34,737 nt of DNA from Glutinoglossum americanum (taxonomy: Eukaryota; Ascomycota; Geoglossomycetes; Geoglossales; Geoglossaceae), in NCBI GenBank assembly GCA_020080175.1, contig JAGHQL010000229.1, forward strand, positions 1 through 34,737, written 5' to 3'. Position numbers and translations under genes: made by a program. Under the pieces are notes generated by a model. It searched no databases. It was given only the letters and a program-made list of their open reading frames with translations, and had not been told where the DNA came from. This document shows, piece after piece, positions 11,330 through 22,398 of the stretch (its first letter is position 1; the number at the start of each line of letters is the position of its first letter).

Positions 11330-12560
11330 GACGACTAACGTGTAAGGAACCTTAGATTATGGAGTGAAGTTTACGTGTATAATGAACTGAGGAGTTTGGT
11401 TGAGGTAGACGTCGAAGCGAGGAATGCGGAGCTGACAACAGGTAGGTAGAAGGTATGGTGAAGGGTTAGGGAGGCTTACTTGGAGAAGTGAGTGAAAAAG
11501 TTTGGAATTAGGGGAAATGTGAGTTGGATGGCGAGCAAGTTTCTAAAGATGAAGTTTTAGGGGAAGTTGCCTTAATAGACCGGGCACAAGGAGTGTGCTA
11601 ACCTAAGATAAGAGCCAACTTAGGAGGAGTGAGGAGGACTTTCGAAGAGGGTTTTTAAAGTGTGAGGCACCGTTAGCGATAGCGGAAGATGGCGGGTCCG
11701 AAAATGGACCTCAGCGTTTCTAGTTCGATATAGAAGATATTTAGAATAGCAAAGACTTGCAGATCGCTCTGGATAGAATGGAGAGGTCGTGCCACCCGGA
11801 GCTGGTTGCTTGCAGTTGCAGAGAGGAGCGAGACGACGAAGTGAGGGCTTCGAGTCAACACAAAGGGACTCAGATCACCACGCACGAGTAGGGAAAGAGA
11901 TTCAATATGACTATAGCAGGAAATGCATAGGTGCCTCTTAATACGCAATCTCATCCGCGGATATCGCACGGCATCGGATCTAAGCAAGTGAGGATAAGTG
12001 TGCTCCACTCACGACAGAGGTCGAGTAGGCGCTACCTCTTAATACTTCTCACTCGACATTCACTTCTCTTCTGCTGCTGCACCCTTACCGGAGTCGCTGC
12101 TACAGCCAACATCCCGAGTGAGGTTTAAACTATAGCCCCTCCTGTTAGAGCCCTCCGACGGACCGACTTTTCTCTGATTTGGATGAGATATTTCGAGTAT
12201 AGGGCCTGAGTTTTGTCAATGGCCACCACCACCATCTTCTACAACGGGACTAAATGACACTGCTGTAGGAAATAGTAGAGCCGCTATGATGGCCATTTAA
12301 GACGCCGGTCGTCGGAGGAATACAAAGAATCAAAGAATGCCCTGTGTCGAAGACGCGAGATATTGTCCTTTGGGAGGGTAACCTTTAGATGTCACGGTTC
12401 TCGGCACTCTCCGAGCCAACCCCCAAAAGATTGGGCGGGTTTGAACAATTTTAAACACCCTTGTTTTCATCGTTTTCACTGGCACTTGCATCTTCTATAT
12501 GACCAGTAATATGCAGATGCCCATTTTCACACTGCAACAACCCCCGCCAATGACAATGCG
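11330..12560. other. Divergent intergenic region
   Basis: 1.23 kb between the leftward Myb-like gene and the rightward SSXT gene, so both promoters sit here. No RNA gene or repeat was recognised. A leftward open frame at 11673-12008 has no ATG start and no known motif. The right end carries the upstream ORF described separately. Confidence 0.55.
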
Positions 12561-12564
12561 ATGA
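12499..12564 (+). promoter_or_regulatory. Upstream ORF overlapping the SSXT gene start
   Basis: A 21-codon frame with five in-frame ATGs (12499, 12511, 12517, 12550, 12556) ends with TGA at 12562-12564, inside the main start (ATGA overlap at 12561-12564). If the transcript starts upstream of any of these ATGs, it could limit translation of the main frame. The transcription start is not visible from sequence. Confidence 0.5.
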
Positions 12565-14256
12565 ACTACCCTAACGGCTACGACCCCATGAACTTCTCCC
12601 AGTCGCCGCAGCAAAACACCAACAGCTTCCAACCGAATCTCCAGTCACAGCTATACTACGCCAATCAATTGGCACAGCAACAAGCGGCGCAACGTCAGCA
12701 GCAAGCCCTCCAACAGACACAGCACCAACAGCAGTATGGTGGTGGGAGTCTGGCCGCCACTGGAGGTGTCGGTGGTGGTTCGATGATGCGCGGTACTATG
12801 CCGCAGCAGCAAATGGGAGGTGAGTGGACCAGGAAGCGATTCTCCATACTCTCTCCATGCATTCTATACATGTCTACCGCGGGTAAGGGACGGCAAGGCA
12901 AAGCAAAGATCACACAAGACACGGGCAGCAGTGCGCACGTCTGCAGTTCGCTTAGATGCACATGGCCCGATGGCTGATAATGATCTTCCTTTCCATGTTC
13001 CATCCCGTGCAAGGCAAGGCTGTTCCTTCCTTCCCTTGCTAACATCCCGTGGCAGCCCATCAATCGCCATACTCAGGCGCTCCTTATGTTCAAGGGGTTC
13101 CCCCAACCACATTCCCCACTTCTGTACCGCAGCAACATCAGCATCAACAGCAGCCGCAGCAACAACAGCAACCACAGTTTGGCACTATCTCCCCAAAACG
13201 TGATTCCCCTCGCACGCCTCAGCAGCAGACGAGTCAAATGTCTGCGCCGACTCCCTCCCAGCAACAACAAAATCAAGCTCAAAACCAGTCTCAACAAGGC
13301 AGTACCGAACAACGACCTCCTCTATCCCCGTCCCAGTTACAACGTGAGAAAGAGCGCGTCACGTTGCTGTTGGAGATTAACCGGGAATTATTGCAAGAGG
13401 TGGTAAACCTACAAGCTAGTGGGAAAGCTGGCATGCCCGGTCAACCGCCCGGGCAGACCACTTCGCAAGAAAAGGAAACGAAGGATGAGAAAGACGGTAC
13501 CGATGGGCAACAAACGAAACCTGTGCCTGATAAGGCATATCTCGAGTAGGTCTCTTGCGGTCTTCTTTATTTGTCTCTCTTCTCCGTTGTCGCTTTCCAC
13601 TAGGTTCTGCCCTGGCGGTGGTTTCCAAAATCTGTCTACGAGACCTAACCAAAGGATACTCATGCATATATCACTCACCTCTCTTTTCGATGTCTCATCG
13701 TGGCGATGAGTGCAGAGGGCTTGGTTCTAGCGTCATTCCATCGTGACGGGTTTTGTCATCTCAGCAACAATATCCCTACTCAGCCGCCCTTTGAAAGAAC
13801 AGCGACGCTTGGTTGCAATAATTGGTTTACTAGGAATTGTTTCTGTCTTGTCATACCTCTGCTTAGCCAGGGTACTCCATTTGTCATATCGTTTCTCTTA
13901 ATGTCCGAGCGCGTAAACATTTGCCTCAGAAACTAATGCTTAGCAGATGCATGCGCCGCCTCCAGGCCAATCTTGCCTATCTTGCTGCCATGGCGGACCG
14001 GTCTCACAAACCTGGGCCCATACCCACCTTCCCTGCCATCATGATCGCGCCTACGGAGATGCCTTCACTCAGCGAGCCCTATAGAAAACTTCTTGCTCTC
14101 TTCCCGGGAGCGAAGCCAATGAATATGCCACAGCAGCAACAAGGGCAGAGATTGGCAATGCCTCCTCCTTCTGCAGCGACTCAGCAGGCAAGCTTAACGT
14201 CGGTGATGGGACAGAGCACGGCACAGGGAGTAGGTCAACCTGGATCACGGCAGTAG
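12561..14256 (+). CDS. Glutamine-rich SSXT (SS18-like) family protein, likely SWI/SNF subunit
   Basis: Exons 12561-12819, 13056-13545 and 13947-14256, 352 aa. Introns are 236 nt (GTGAGT..GGCAG, branch-like GCTAAC) and 401 nt (GTAGGT..AGCAG, branch-like ACTAAT). The N-terminal half is Gln/Asn/Pro-rich with poly-Q tracts, prion-like in composition. Residues about 181-206 (EKERVTLLLEINRELLQEVV) and about 250-270 (MRRLQANLAYLAAMADRSHK) resemble the two helices of the SSXT domain of human SS18 (NxxLLxxxxxxQ then LxxNLxYLAxxAD). The second donor is chosen so Glu-Cys joins YLE to MRRLQ; the alternative donor 4 nt downstream would leave a TAG. SSXT proteins are SWI/SNF chromatin-remodelling subunits, so a coactivator role is likely by family. 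The SSXT match is from memory of the pattern, not a search. Confidence 0.85.
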
Positions 14257-14739
14257 TAGCGGCGGTAGTTTGTTCGACTGTTGCACGTGGGGGTACGGGA
14301 TATCTCCATTCTTTGTAAATCTTTAGGGGCGGAGTTCTAGGTATAGTTAGATATTGCTAGGCAAAATCTTCCTTCCTATTTCATACCATGAATTTAAACG
14401 TTTTTTTTGTTGGTAAGTATTATCGCCTAAATTAAGAAGTACTCTTGAAAAGTGACCGCCTTTGGGGAGCCTATCTCTTTGTAGCTTCGCAGTGAACAAT
14501 AGACATCCTCGGCCTCTTCAGGAATCGGTCAATTGGGCGTGAAGTCGGAAAGAGTGGGAGAAATGGACCAACGCCGTTGCCGCTTTTACCTGGGTCCCTT
14601 GTTGCCCCCACCAAGAGCGGATACACGCAGCAGTTGAACGGCAGTTCAACGAGGGAAACTAGAAACACCAGAAACCTGGGTATTCGGGCAACTCTCCCCC
14701 AATTCACATATATACCTGACCTAACCACGGTCGGGAAAT
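14257..14739. other. Intergenic: SSXT 3' flank and CNS1 promoter
   Basis: 483 bp between two rightward genes. A CACGTG is at 14285-14290 and a T-run at about 14401-14408. No gene or repeat was seen. Confidence 0.5.
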
Positions 14740-16103
14740 ATGAGCGAGGCTGCAGGGCCACCCCGAGAGTCCGATGAGCGGCTCGGTGTCAATGGAGACG
14801 GTTCTTCACGAGTACTGAGGTCAACGAGGACAGCAGATTCAAAGGAGAGAGGACGAGAAGCACAACTACCGACACCAGCAACACCACAAGTACCGACTAC
14901 GCCCCCCTCGAGCTCCGGCGATGAACCTCTCACCACTACCTCCACAGCCCCCGCCATGCCCCCCCACATGATCCCTTACGCCACCCAACCGCCCTCCGAA
15001 ATCCTCTCCACAATATCCCAAACGCCTCTCTTCATGACATCCCTCTCCCCCACCGACGCGGAGCCCAATCCGGGCCTCGAAGCCCTCCAAGCCCTCGCCT
15101 ACGAGGGCCCTCCCTCGGAGATCGCTCAGAACTTCCGCGAGCAGGGGAACGAGTGCTTCCGGGCCAAGCGGTGGAAGGACGCGAAGGAGTTTTACGGGAA
15201 GGCGCTGAGGGTTTTGGAGGAGGCGCGGAGGAAAAGGGAGAAGGGGGAGGGAGCGGAGGAGGAAGTGAGGAAGGAGAGGGAGATAGAGGAGATTTGCCTA
15301 GTCAACCGCGCAGCCTGTAACCTCGAACTCCGTACGCCCAACCCCACTCCCCCCAATACTAAAACTAACCCCACCCAGAAAACTACCGCCAAACCACCCT
15401 CGACGCCACCCGCGCCCTAACCCTAAACCCCACAAACATAAAAGCCCACTACCGCCTCTCCCTAGCCCACTACAACCTAAACCACCTCCCCGCCGCCCTC
15501 TCCACCCTCCAAACAGCCCTAACCCTCTCCCCCCCCACCCCACCCCTCCAATCCCTCCACCAAAAAATCCTCACCGCCCAATCCGCCCAATCCACCAAAG
15601 AAACCGCCCGCCTCGCCCGCCTCGCCGCCCAAAAGGCCGCCCTCCAACGCCTCCAGTCGGCCCTGAGGGACAGGAACATCGCCACGCGCCGCTCGGCGGC
15701 GGGGACCGCCTCCGTCCCCGTTCCGGACCTGGACGCGAAGATCAGCCTGGACGACGACGCCGGTGTCCTCTATTTCCCCACGCTGGTCCTGTACCCGCTG
15801 GCCTGGCAGTCGGATTTTATCAGCGCGCTGGGCGACGATGGCGCGCTGGGGCCGAGGCTGGCGGAGATGCTCCCGCCGCCGTGGGATGAGGCTGGGGAGT
15901 ACACGCCCGAGGGCGTGGAGTGTTACATGGAGACCGTGGCGGGGGGTCTGGTTAAGGTGGGGAAGAAAGTTCCCATCGGGAAGGTGTTAGGGAGTGGTAA
16001 GGTGGAGGTTGTGGATGAGGTGGTTAAGATATTGGTCGTGCCGAGGGAGAAGGCTGCGGGTTGGGTAGAAGAGTTTAAGGAGGGGAAGAGGGGCTATGGA
16101 TGA
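14740..16103 (+). CDS. CNS1: TPR Hsp90 co-chaperone, Cns1/TTC4 type
   Basis: Exons 14740-15331 and 15379-16103, with a 47-nt intron (GTACGC..CCCAG); 438 aa. Without splicing the frame would stop at 15418-15420. The N-terminus (1-90) is polar and likely disordered. The conserved QTPLFMTSL (about 94-102) is followed by the TPR array: EIAQNFREQGNECFRAKRW (about 128-145), LVNRAACNLELQNYR (about 187-201), then NPTNIKAHYRLSLAHYN. A C-terminal domain contains LYFPTLVLYPLAWQSDFI and PPPWDEAGEYTPEGVECYME, as in Cns1/TTC4. These proteins bind the EEVD tails of Hsp90/Hsp70 through the TPRs, and Cns1 is essential in yeast. Base use is odd: part of exon 2 is nearly free of G while its 3' end is G-rich (see findings). 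The frame stays intact throughout. Confidence 0.93.
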
Positions 16104-16480
16104 TCAGAATAATCTCTTTTCTTTCACACGCACTATAGACTATGGTCTGTCAGAAAAGCCGTTGTATTTTCATGTAATGGACCCATGTATGCATCACGAG
16201 CCCCCAGCATATTTATAAGATAGAAGTGTAGTCGAGGGCGAGACTACGCACTATTTGTCATCATCCAAAACGCCATAGAAATAACCAGCGGGGGAAAAAA
16301 AGAAACGAGCAGCAATCAAAAAGCCAAGTATCTACCAGAAGAGCTTCCCAAGGGCACGATCAGATCCCGATTACGCACGCATCATCCCCGTGAAACGCTT
16401 ATAATACCCATACTTTCAACTCATAGCCAGCCCAACCCCTCATCAGTTTCCTCGTCAAAGCCCTCTTAACATCTCTCAAC
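16104..16480. other. Convergent 3' ends of CNS1 and INCENP
   Basis: 377 bp separate two converging stop codons, so both 3' UTRs and terminators lie here and may overlap. No gene or clear structure was seen. Confidence 0.55.
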
Positions 16481-19400
16481 CTAGGTCGTCTTATAAGTCC
16501 AGCCCCCATTAGAAATCAACCGTTCTCGTTCCTCCATGTAACTCTGAATGTCCTCCTGCGTCAGCGCATCCTGTCCACTCCAATTTGCGCTGCTAGACCT
16601 ATGCTTAAGACGGTGCTGGCGGGCATTGTCCCTAAAGATCTCCTCCATATGTAGCGGGCCTACTGGTCCAAAGATCTCCTCCGGATCCACGAGTTCTTGA
16701 TTCATGAGGGCTGTCCTCATATACGGTGAGTTAACCCACCCAGGCACAGCAAAGCTATTGCTATCCTCATCCTCATCCTCGGAATCTGTAGGAACTTCTG
16801 GGAGCTCGACCTCCTCCCCATTTTGATAACGGGGAGATGACCGCATGGAGCGTGCCGGAGTCTTATGGGAGGGGGCATTGGGGTTGTCTGCGAAGGGGAT
16901 CTTTGCGTTCGCGAATTTCGCCATTTCCATTTGATGCACCGCTTTGCTATGCTGCATGTGATGTTGTGCGGTGGTCGTAGACTTTAAGAGAGATGGCCCG
17001 CCGTGCGATGCACCTTGAGGGGGCGGAGCAGCCATATATCCATGCGGTTTGCTCGGAACATCCTAAAATTTCAATTAGTCAATCTATATGTTAATGGTTA
17101 TACAAGCCAGACAAACCTTTCGAATAACAGATTGTCGGACTGGAGGAGGCATTTTCTGGCGTGGCTCTTCCTCTTCAAATTCTTCATTAGTCCGCCGCCT
17201 CTTCGAGTCAGTCTGCTGGTAAGAAGGTCCACCGTTGCCATTTGTCTGGCGGTGGTAAAGTTCGTCATCCGTTAGTTCAGAAGGGAGTACCCGTTTCGGG
17301 GGCCGAGCCGGGTTCGGCTGAATCGTTGGCCTATTGATGACTTCCACAGGGGGAGGTCGAAGCTGCATCATGTTTAGCATAAATCCGCTTCAACAACATA
17401 TTCATATCACTTACGCTCCCAATCGTATTAGCCTTTGAAGGGGGCCTCCCTGCGGCCAGCTCACCCCGGTGGGAGGGCGGAGGTGGTAGCATCTTTTCCT
17501 GCTCCGCAGCACGTGTCTTGAACAATATCAGTAACCATCCAAACGAACACCGCCCGAAAGCCTACATTATTGTTTGCAGATCTGAGTTTGGCACCCATGG
17601 TTGAGCTTTTCTGCTCTCCCTTTTTCGCGATTTCAAGCCTCCTCTTTTCGATCGCCTGCTTTTGAGCGGCAATCTTTTTCGGGTCTGCCCTTTCTCTCTC
17701 CCGCAAACGCTCAGCTTCCCGGATTTGTTCTTGCTCTTGTCTGCGCTCTTCCTCTTGCTGGGCAGCGTGCTTCCGCTCTATTTCGCGTTTTTGCTCTAGT
17801 TTTCGTCGAGCCTCTCTTTCATCCTATCACATCATTCAGTATATTTACCCACTAACGATACAAACGCGGGCTTACAAACCTGTTCTTTTTTCCTAGCCGC
17901 GGCGGTTGTAAGCGGTGGAGCCCTGGATCGTGTAGAAGCTGACGAGATTGAGTTCTTAACATTACTTGAAGTCGTAGTTTGCAGAGAAGCATTGCTAGCT
18001 TTGTTGGCCGGACCAGCCGGCTTCGGTGCAGGCGGCGGGAGAAACTCTTGCAAGTTTGTTGCAAGAGTGGAGTTGGACGGGTGGATCTGTCCATTCTACG
18101 ATTCAAGTTAACAGAGTACATATAGTATGGAATCGCGAACATTACCTTTCGGTGGTCGAGCTCGCGTTGCGATGTATAAACTTGTATAGCCACGGGTGCT
18201 GGCTTTGGTTTAACGGCGCCCGCCTTGGTGGGCCTGGCTGGCCGTCGAAGCTCCCTGGGCTTCTGTATTTGTGAAGGAGGCTGAACTTGACTACGAGAGG
18301 TTGGAACTTCCGGAGCTGGTACCGGAGCTTCCGTCATTTCCACATCGTCATCCGGCAAATTAGCATTTGTGACCCCAGAATCGATATGGGTCTCGTCGTT
18401 CCGGCTCCTCTCCTCTTGACCCATTTTACTAGACATGTCAGGGTGGCTATGCGACTCCACCGCTTTCGGTCCTTGTCTCTCCGAGATAGCCGCCTTACCC
18501 ATCCCTTGTCCGTAAATAGCGGCCTTTTGACGCTCCTTCTCCCTGGCTTTCTCAAGTCGGTCGTTGTTCCGATGCTGCTCCTTAACCACTCTTTCCTGTC
18601 CCTTTACTTCTTTTTCTTTCTGTTTATCCTCTCTGTCGGCGGAACTTCCGGCTATTACACCATTCACCTTGGGGGGGGTAGTTTGGGCGTTGTTATGGGC
18701 ATCCTCCATGGCGGTGTCTGCAAACCCGTACTGCTGCGTTTCCACAGGCTCCAAACCATTTCTAGAACTTTGGTTCCCTCTCGTCAGGTCTTCTACTGAG
18801 GTGTGGTCCCTGACTCTTGAGGAATGAGAGAAGGACTCCATCTTCGCTGCTGCACTAATGCTAGCGCTGCTAACAAAAAGTCCTTTTGCCGACTTTAGCA
18901 TTGATGTTAGCTTGGCCTTTGCGCTCGACGGCCCGTCCACAAAACGTCTGGAAGTTGGTGACCCGGCTGAAGTGCCATCCTCACGAGCTGAAGGTAGATT
19001 CGGATTGGAAACTGAAATTGGTTTGGTGGATGGATTCTCTGTTGGCCTCAGCCGTGTAGGTGAAGGAAGCATAGATGTCGATGCGTTCTTGTGATGCCCT
19101 AAGTTGCTCGAGCCCCTTTCAGGAATCATCGGGTGACGCAAAGGCGACCTCGTCTTCATTATTGGTCTCGACTCAGCAGCGGAAGTACCGTGTTTCGATT
19201 CATAAGCGCCGTCATTCCGGGTAATTTTCTCTATCATATCTGCTGGACCGAGTTTCGCTGCTTGTGGTCGACTAGTCGGCTTAGGGGGGACCGCGGGTTT
19301 CATTGGAATCCAGTCATCCTCATCTTCATCAGTCAATGCCGGCTTAGCCAATGAGGAAACCAGGGCCTGGGAGCCCCCATGAGCCTGATTGATTGTAACA

Positions 19401-20778
19401 GATTTTTCGGTATCAACCTGCGGCAGCTCCGGGTAAGGCACAGATTTGGTCGGCCTCGGCGGCCGAGACTGCCCTAGCATGTGGATCTGTTCATTTAGCC
19501 GCTGCGTCGAAGTCTTATTGTGTAACCTTGAGGCATCTTCAAGTTGACCGCGTCCATTCTCATCGACATCAATTTGATATCCGTCTCCATCAGGCTCTTT
19601 GCCAGCATGCCGAGAACCGCTTGATCCTTGACCCCCAGTCTGCCTTCCCTGGTAGCCCACTAGCGATGGACCATTGGCTCTAAGCTGATCTAAATGACTA
19701 GTTCGTGATGTGCGCGCCCCAATGCTCCTTTTTGTTGCCAGCGGTTCGCGAGCTGGAAGGGATGGAAGCTTCAAACTATTCTTTCGCATAAAGGGTCGAA
19801 CGGGACTAGACCCTTCCGATGGTGTTCTCGATTCCGCCTCCTCAGGAGAAGCAGGTCCATGCCCCGAGATAGGCCTCGTAGGACTAGCTATAGAAGTAGC
19901 CTTTGCAGGTGATTCAGTTCGAAACGGTGACGTATTTAGGTCAGGGTGTTCATCTATACGCTTAGGTGACCGACTCTGGGAGCTTAGGACTTCTTGCTTA
20001 GCCATGGTAGCTTCAACGGCAGCATCCGTAGAGCGACCAATTCTGCTTTCAGACTCCATGGGTTCACCCCTATTGTCAAGCTCTTCTGGAGCCGAATGAT
20101 AGGAACCCTCCGTTGTCCTCCGTTCGTCTGCAGCACTGTTGGCACTTTTTTGACTAGCATTGAGCCTCGTATTGTTGAAAGTCGCAATCTCGACGGGATC
20201 CATGCCCGACGCTGCGGCCAGATGGTTATGACCAGGTGCCTCATCGACGTCCATATCATCTGATGACATACCATGATATCCGGAATCAGCGTACCCCTTC
20301 CCTGCTCGATAAGCTTTGTTTCTGATGGCTCCGGCTGTATTGTCCTGAACTGGGCACCGTGGATCCTCCGCAACTTCTATTTGACCGATCTGCTTATAGG
20401 CCTGGGTTTCGTGGGATGGGCTTGGAACGGCTTTCGGATTTGCGAATATATCCGTAAGAGGCTAGAGGGTATAAGCAGTGATCACCCTACTCTCCATGAC
20501 TGACTTACCACTCGCTCCTCCAGTGGGTTCCGCTTCCTAGCTGTCCGAGGCGTCTTGCCACGCAGCTTTCCTGGAGTTTTGAAAACCTCAGTGACATCCA
20601 ATTGTTGCTTGCTGAAAATATCCGTCATATGTTCGTTCAGCCAATCCATTTCATTCCGCGCAGAGAAGGTAAATTCTTCCACTTCTGCATCTGTGAACTG
20701 GCGCGCAGCATCGCGTTCGTTAGCAATCCACTGAGTGGATCCCACAGGCGGGAGCGCTCTGGAGCGAACAGCAGCCAT
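16481..20778 (-). CDS. Inner centromere protein (INCENP/Sli15/Pic1), chromosomal passenger complex
   Basis: Seven exons: 20778-20509, 20461-18146, 18095-17880, 17823-17566, 17516-17415, 17362-17117, 17062-16481. The introns are 47-56 nt; every exon is a whole number of codons (all phase 0), giving 1329 aa. The N-terminus has the fungal INCENP signature: SARNEMDWLNEHMTDIF followed by FKTPGKLRGKTPRTARKR. The 772-codon exon 2 is mostly disordered, rich in Ser, Pro and charged residues. Exon 4 is a highly charged Glu/Arg/Lys helix (such as KLEQKREIERK, RERERADPKK), matching the single-alpha-helix/coiled-coil region. The C-terminus is the Aurora-binding IN-box: WVNSPYMRTALMNQELVDP (W at about 1245), EEIFGPVGPLHMEEIF, and the Aurora-phosphorylated TSS-type motif RSSSANWSG (about 1291-1299). 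By family it scaffolds Aurora B/Ipl1 with survivin and borealin-like partners at centromeres and the spindle midzone. Confidence 0.95.
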
Positions 20779-21798
20779 TGTGATCGAGAATCAAAACAAC
20801 ACGCCCGCGGAAATAAGATGACGAGTAGAAGAAAGAAGTGGCAATGTCCCTTTCAAACGCGCATATCAGCTAAACGCGAGACTGAAGGGTCGGTCGTGTC
20901 AACGAAGTAGTCGAAGTTAGTGTTCTCGACGAAACGTCAGTCTGTGTGGATCATCTGAGATGGGAAGTCTCGAGAAGCCCAAAGTAGCCGTTTGTTTTGG
21001 TTGGATTTTCGCGCTAGTCACGTAAGCGATTCGAAAAAACGTGACTTTCAACGCCCTCGTCATTGCCAAGCCGCCCACAACTCCACCAACTGACAAAACA
21101 TGATGGAGGCACGATGAGACCTCAAGGTATTAAAAATCTATCTATGCCTTGGATACCCACCGTTTACTCCATCGACATGTTATCCAAATCTCACAAGGAG
21201 TATCGTTAGGGGATCTGCAGCTATACGCCGATACCCTGGGGAGCAACCTCAAAAATACGGACGGTTCTCAAGACATATAGCTGGACGACCATTCTGCAAC
21301 ACAGCCCAGACCTCAACACCCAGAGATACTGGGCCCTGTATGCCCATCATGGAAGCCTTTTTTGAAAAGGACGCTAGCTCGAGTTTTCTACTTGAGTGAA
21401 TTTTTTGTGTTTTTGATACCCTACCCCCAAAAAGGCGTTCCCTTTGGCGAGAACGGTGCCCCAGGCCGCCCTTATCAATTGCTTGTCCTAGGCTGGTATA
21501 CTTCCGTCGCATGAGTTGCATGGATTTCCGCGGAACCGCGCAGCTCGATCTCCTAGAAACCGGTAGATTCAGTGTTGCAACACAGATACGCTCACCGATA
21601 TCCTCACACACCAGTCCACGGGCCATTTGCTGCTGTATTTCCTATACCAATACCAGTCAAGTCAAGCAAAGTTTATTCTCATCTCTCCTCCGCCAGGAAG
21701 GAGTCAATATATAATTTATGAAAATCACCAACACATAACAGCGGACACCACCCATCTCCCAACCGCCCATTACATTACTAACCCACGGTTCTCCTTCT
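20779..21798. other. Intergenic: INCENP promoter and downstream DNA of the C2H2 locus
   Basis: About 1 kb. The part next to the INCENP start carries ACGCG-type elements at 20855-20861, 20872-20878 and 21006-21013. A leftward ATG frame at 21249-21626 (125 aa) has no recognisable motif and I do not call it. Confidence 0.5.
20855..21013. promoter_or_regulatory. Candidate MBF/E2F-like element cluster upstream of INCENP
   Basis: AAACGCG occurs twice, at 20855-20861 and 20872-20878, 77-100 bp upstream of the INCENP ATG; TTTTCGCG is at 21006-21013. These resemble the ACGCG core of MCB boxes and the TTTCGCG core of E2F/MBF-type sites, which drive G1/S genes in fungi. That INCENP is periodically expressed here is inference. 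Confidence 0.35.
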
Positions 21799-22398
21799 CT
21801 AGAAAGTCCCCAAGCTCACATATCCACTGGATGCAGATTCTCCCAGCCACGCTTGGCCATCCGAGCGGTGCCGTTTCCGCCGATGATCAAGAAGCTTGTC
21901 TCGTCTCGTAAACGCAGTCTTCCCTTTATATTTGCACCCCGGCACTGCACACTCGTAAAGTGGACCAGCTCCCGGCAAATGCTTCTTCAGATGCCTATCC
22001 AGATCAATAAGTCGGCTGAAGGTGCCCTCACAGCCTTCAAACAGGCAAATGAAGCGATCCTCTCTTTCGCCATTCCGCCGCGCGCTTGGGAAAATTCTGG
22101 AAATGCCAAACGCTCGAGTAAGCTCGGACACGCACAGCGGATGGACAAACGAAATACGAAGGATCACCTAGGTGAATAGCCCGAGCAGGAGGATTTGCGC
22201 TCATTGGATGCCCTACAGCAAGCGCAGTGTTCGTATCGACTACTTATATATATTAGCTTCCTAAATAAATAAGATAGGTCCAATCAACCTTCTCCCCATA
22301 GATGCGCAAGGGTGTTCGCGAAACCTGTCCAGTGTGATTTCTTGGATGAGGGAATTTTCAGATAAAGAATTTGACGCATTTTCCGGATTGGCCGACAT
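21799..22398 (-). CDS. Tentative small C2H2 zinc-finger protein
   Basis: The firm part is 22096-21799, which encodes two C2H2 fingers: ICLFEGCEGTFSRL..DRHLKKH (C-X4-C-X12-H-X3-H) and YECAVPGCKYKG..LLDHRRKRH (C-X4-C-X16-H-X4-H). That frame has no ATG upstream of the fingers. A leftward frame starting with ATG at 22398 (MSANPENASNSL..) can be joined through a 192-nt intron, donor GTTGAT at 22288 and acceptor TTCCAG ending at 22097. The phase fits and the result is 135 aa, with ITLDRFREHPCASMGRRIF across the junction. The donor is weak and the length is short, so further exons or a decayed gene are possible. The fingers suggest nucleic-acid binding; no ortholog is recognised with certainty. It is flanked by long gene-poor DNA on both sides. 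Confidence 0.45.

Noticed and set aside
11673-12008. Leftward 111-aa frame in the divergent promoter region.
   Set aside because: It begins with GTG, has no family motif, and lies where two promoters are expected.
15410-15436. Telomere-like CCCTAA units in CNS1.
   Set aside because: Only about two units, in frame, coding ordinary TPR residues in a C/A-rich stretch.
21249-21626. Leftward 125-aa ATG frame.
   Set aside because: No recognisable motif, no supporting splice or promoter signal; length alone is not enough.
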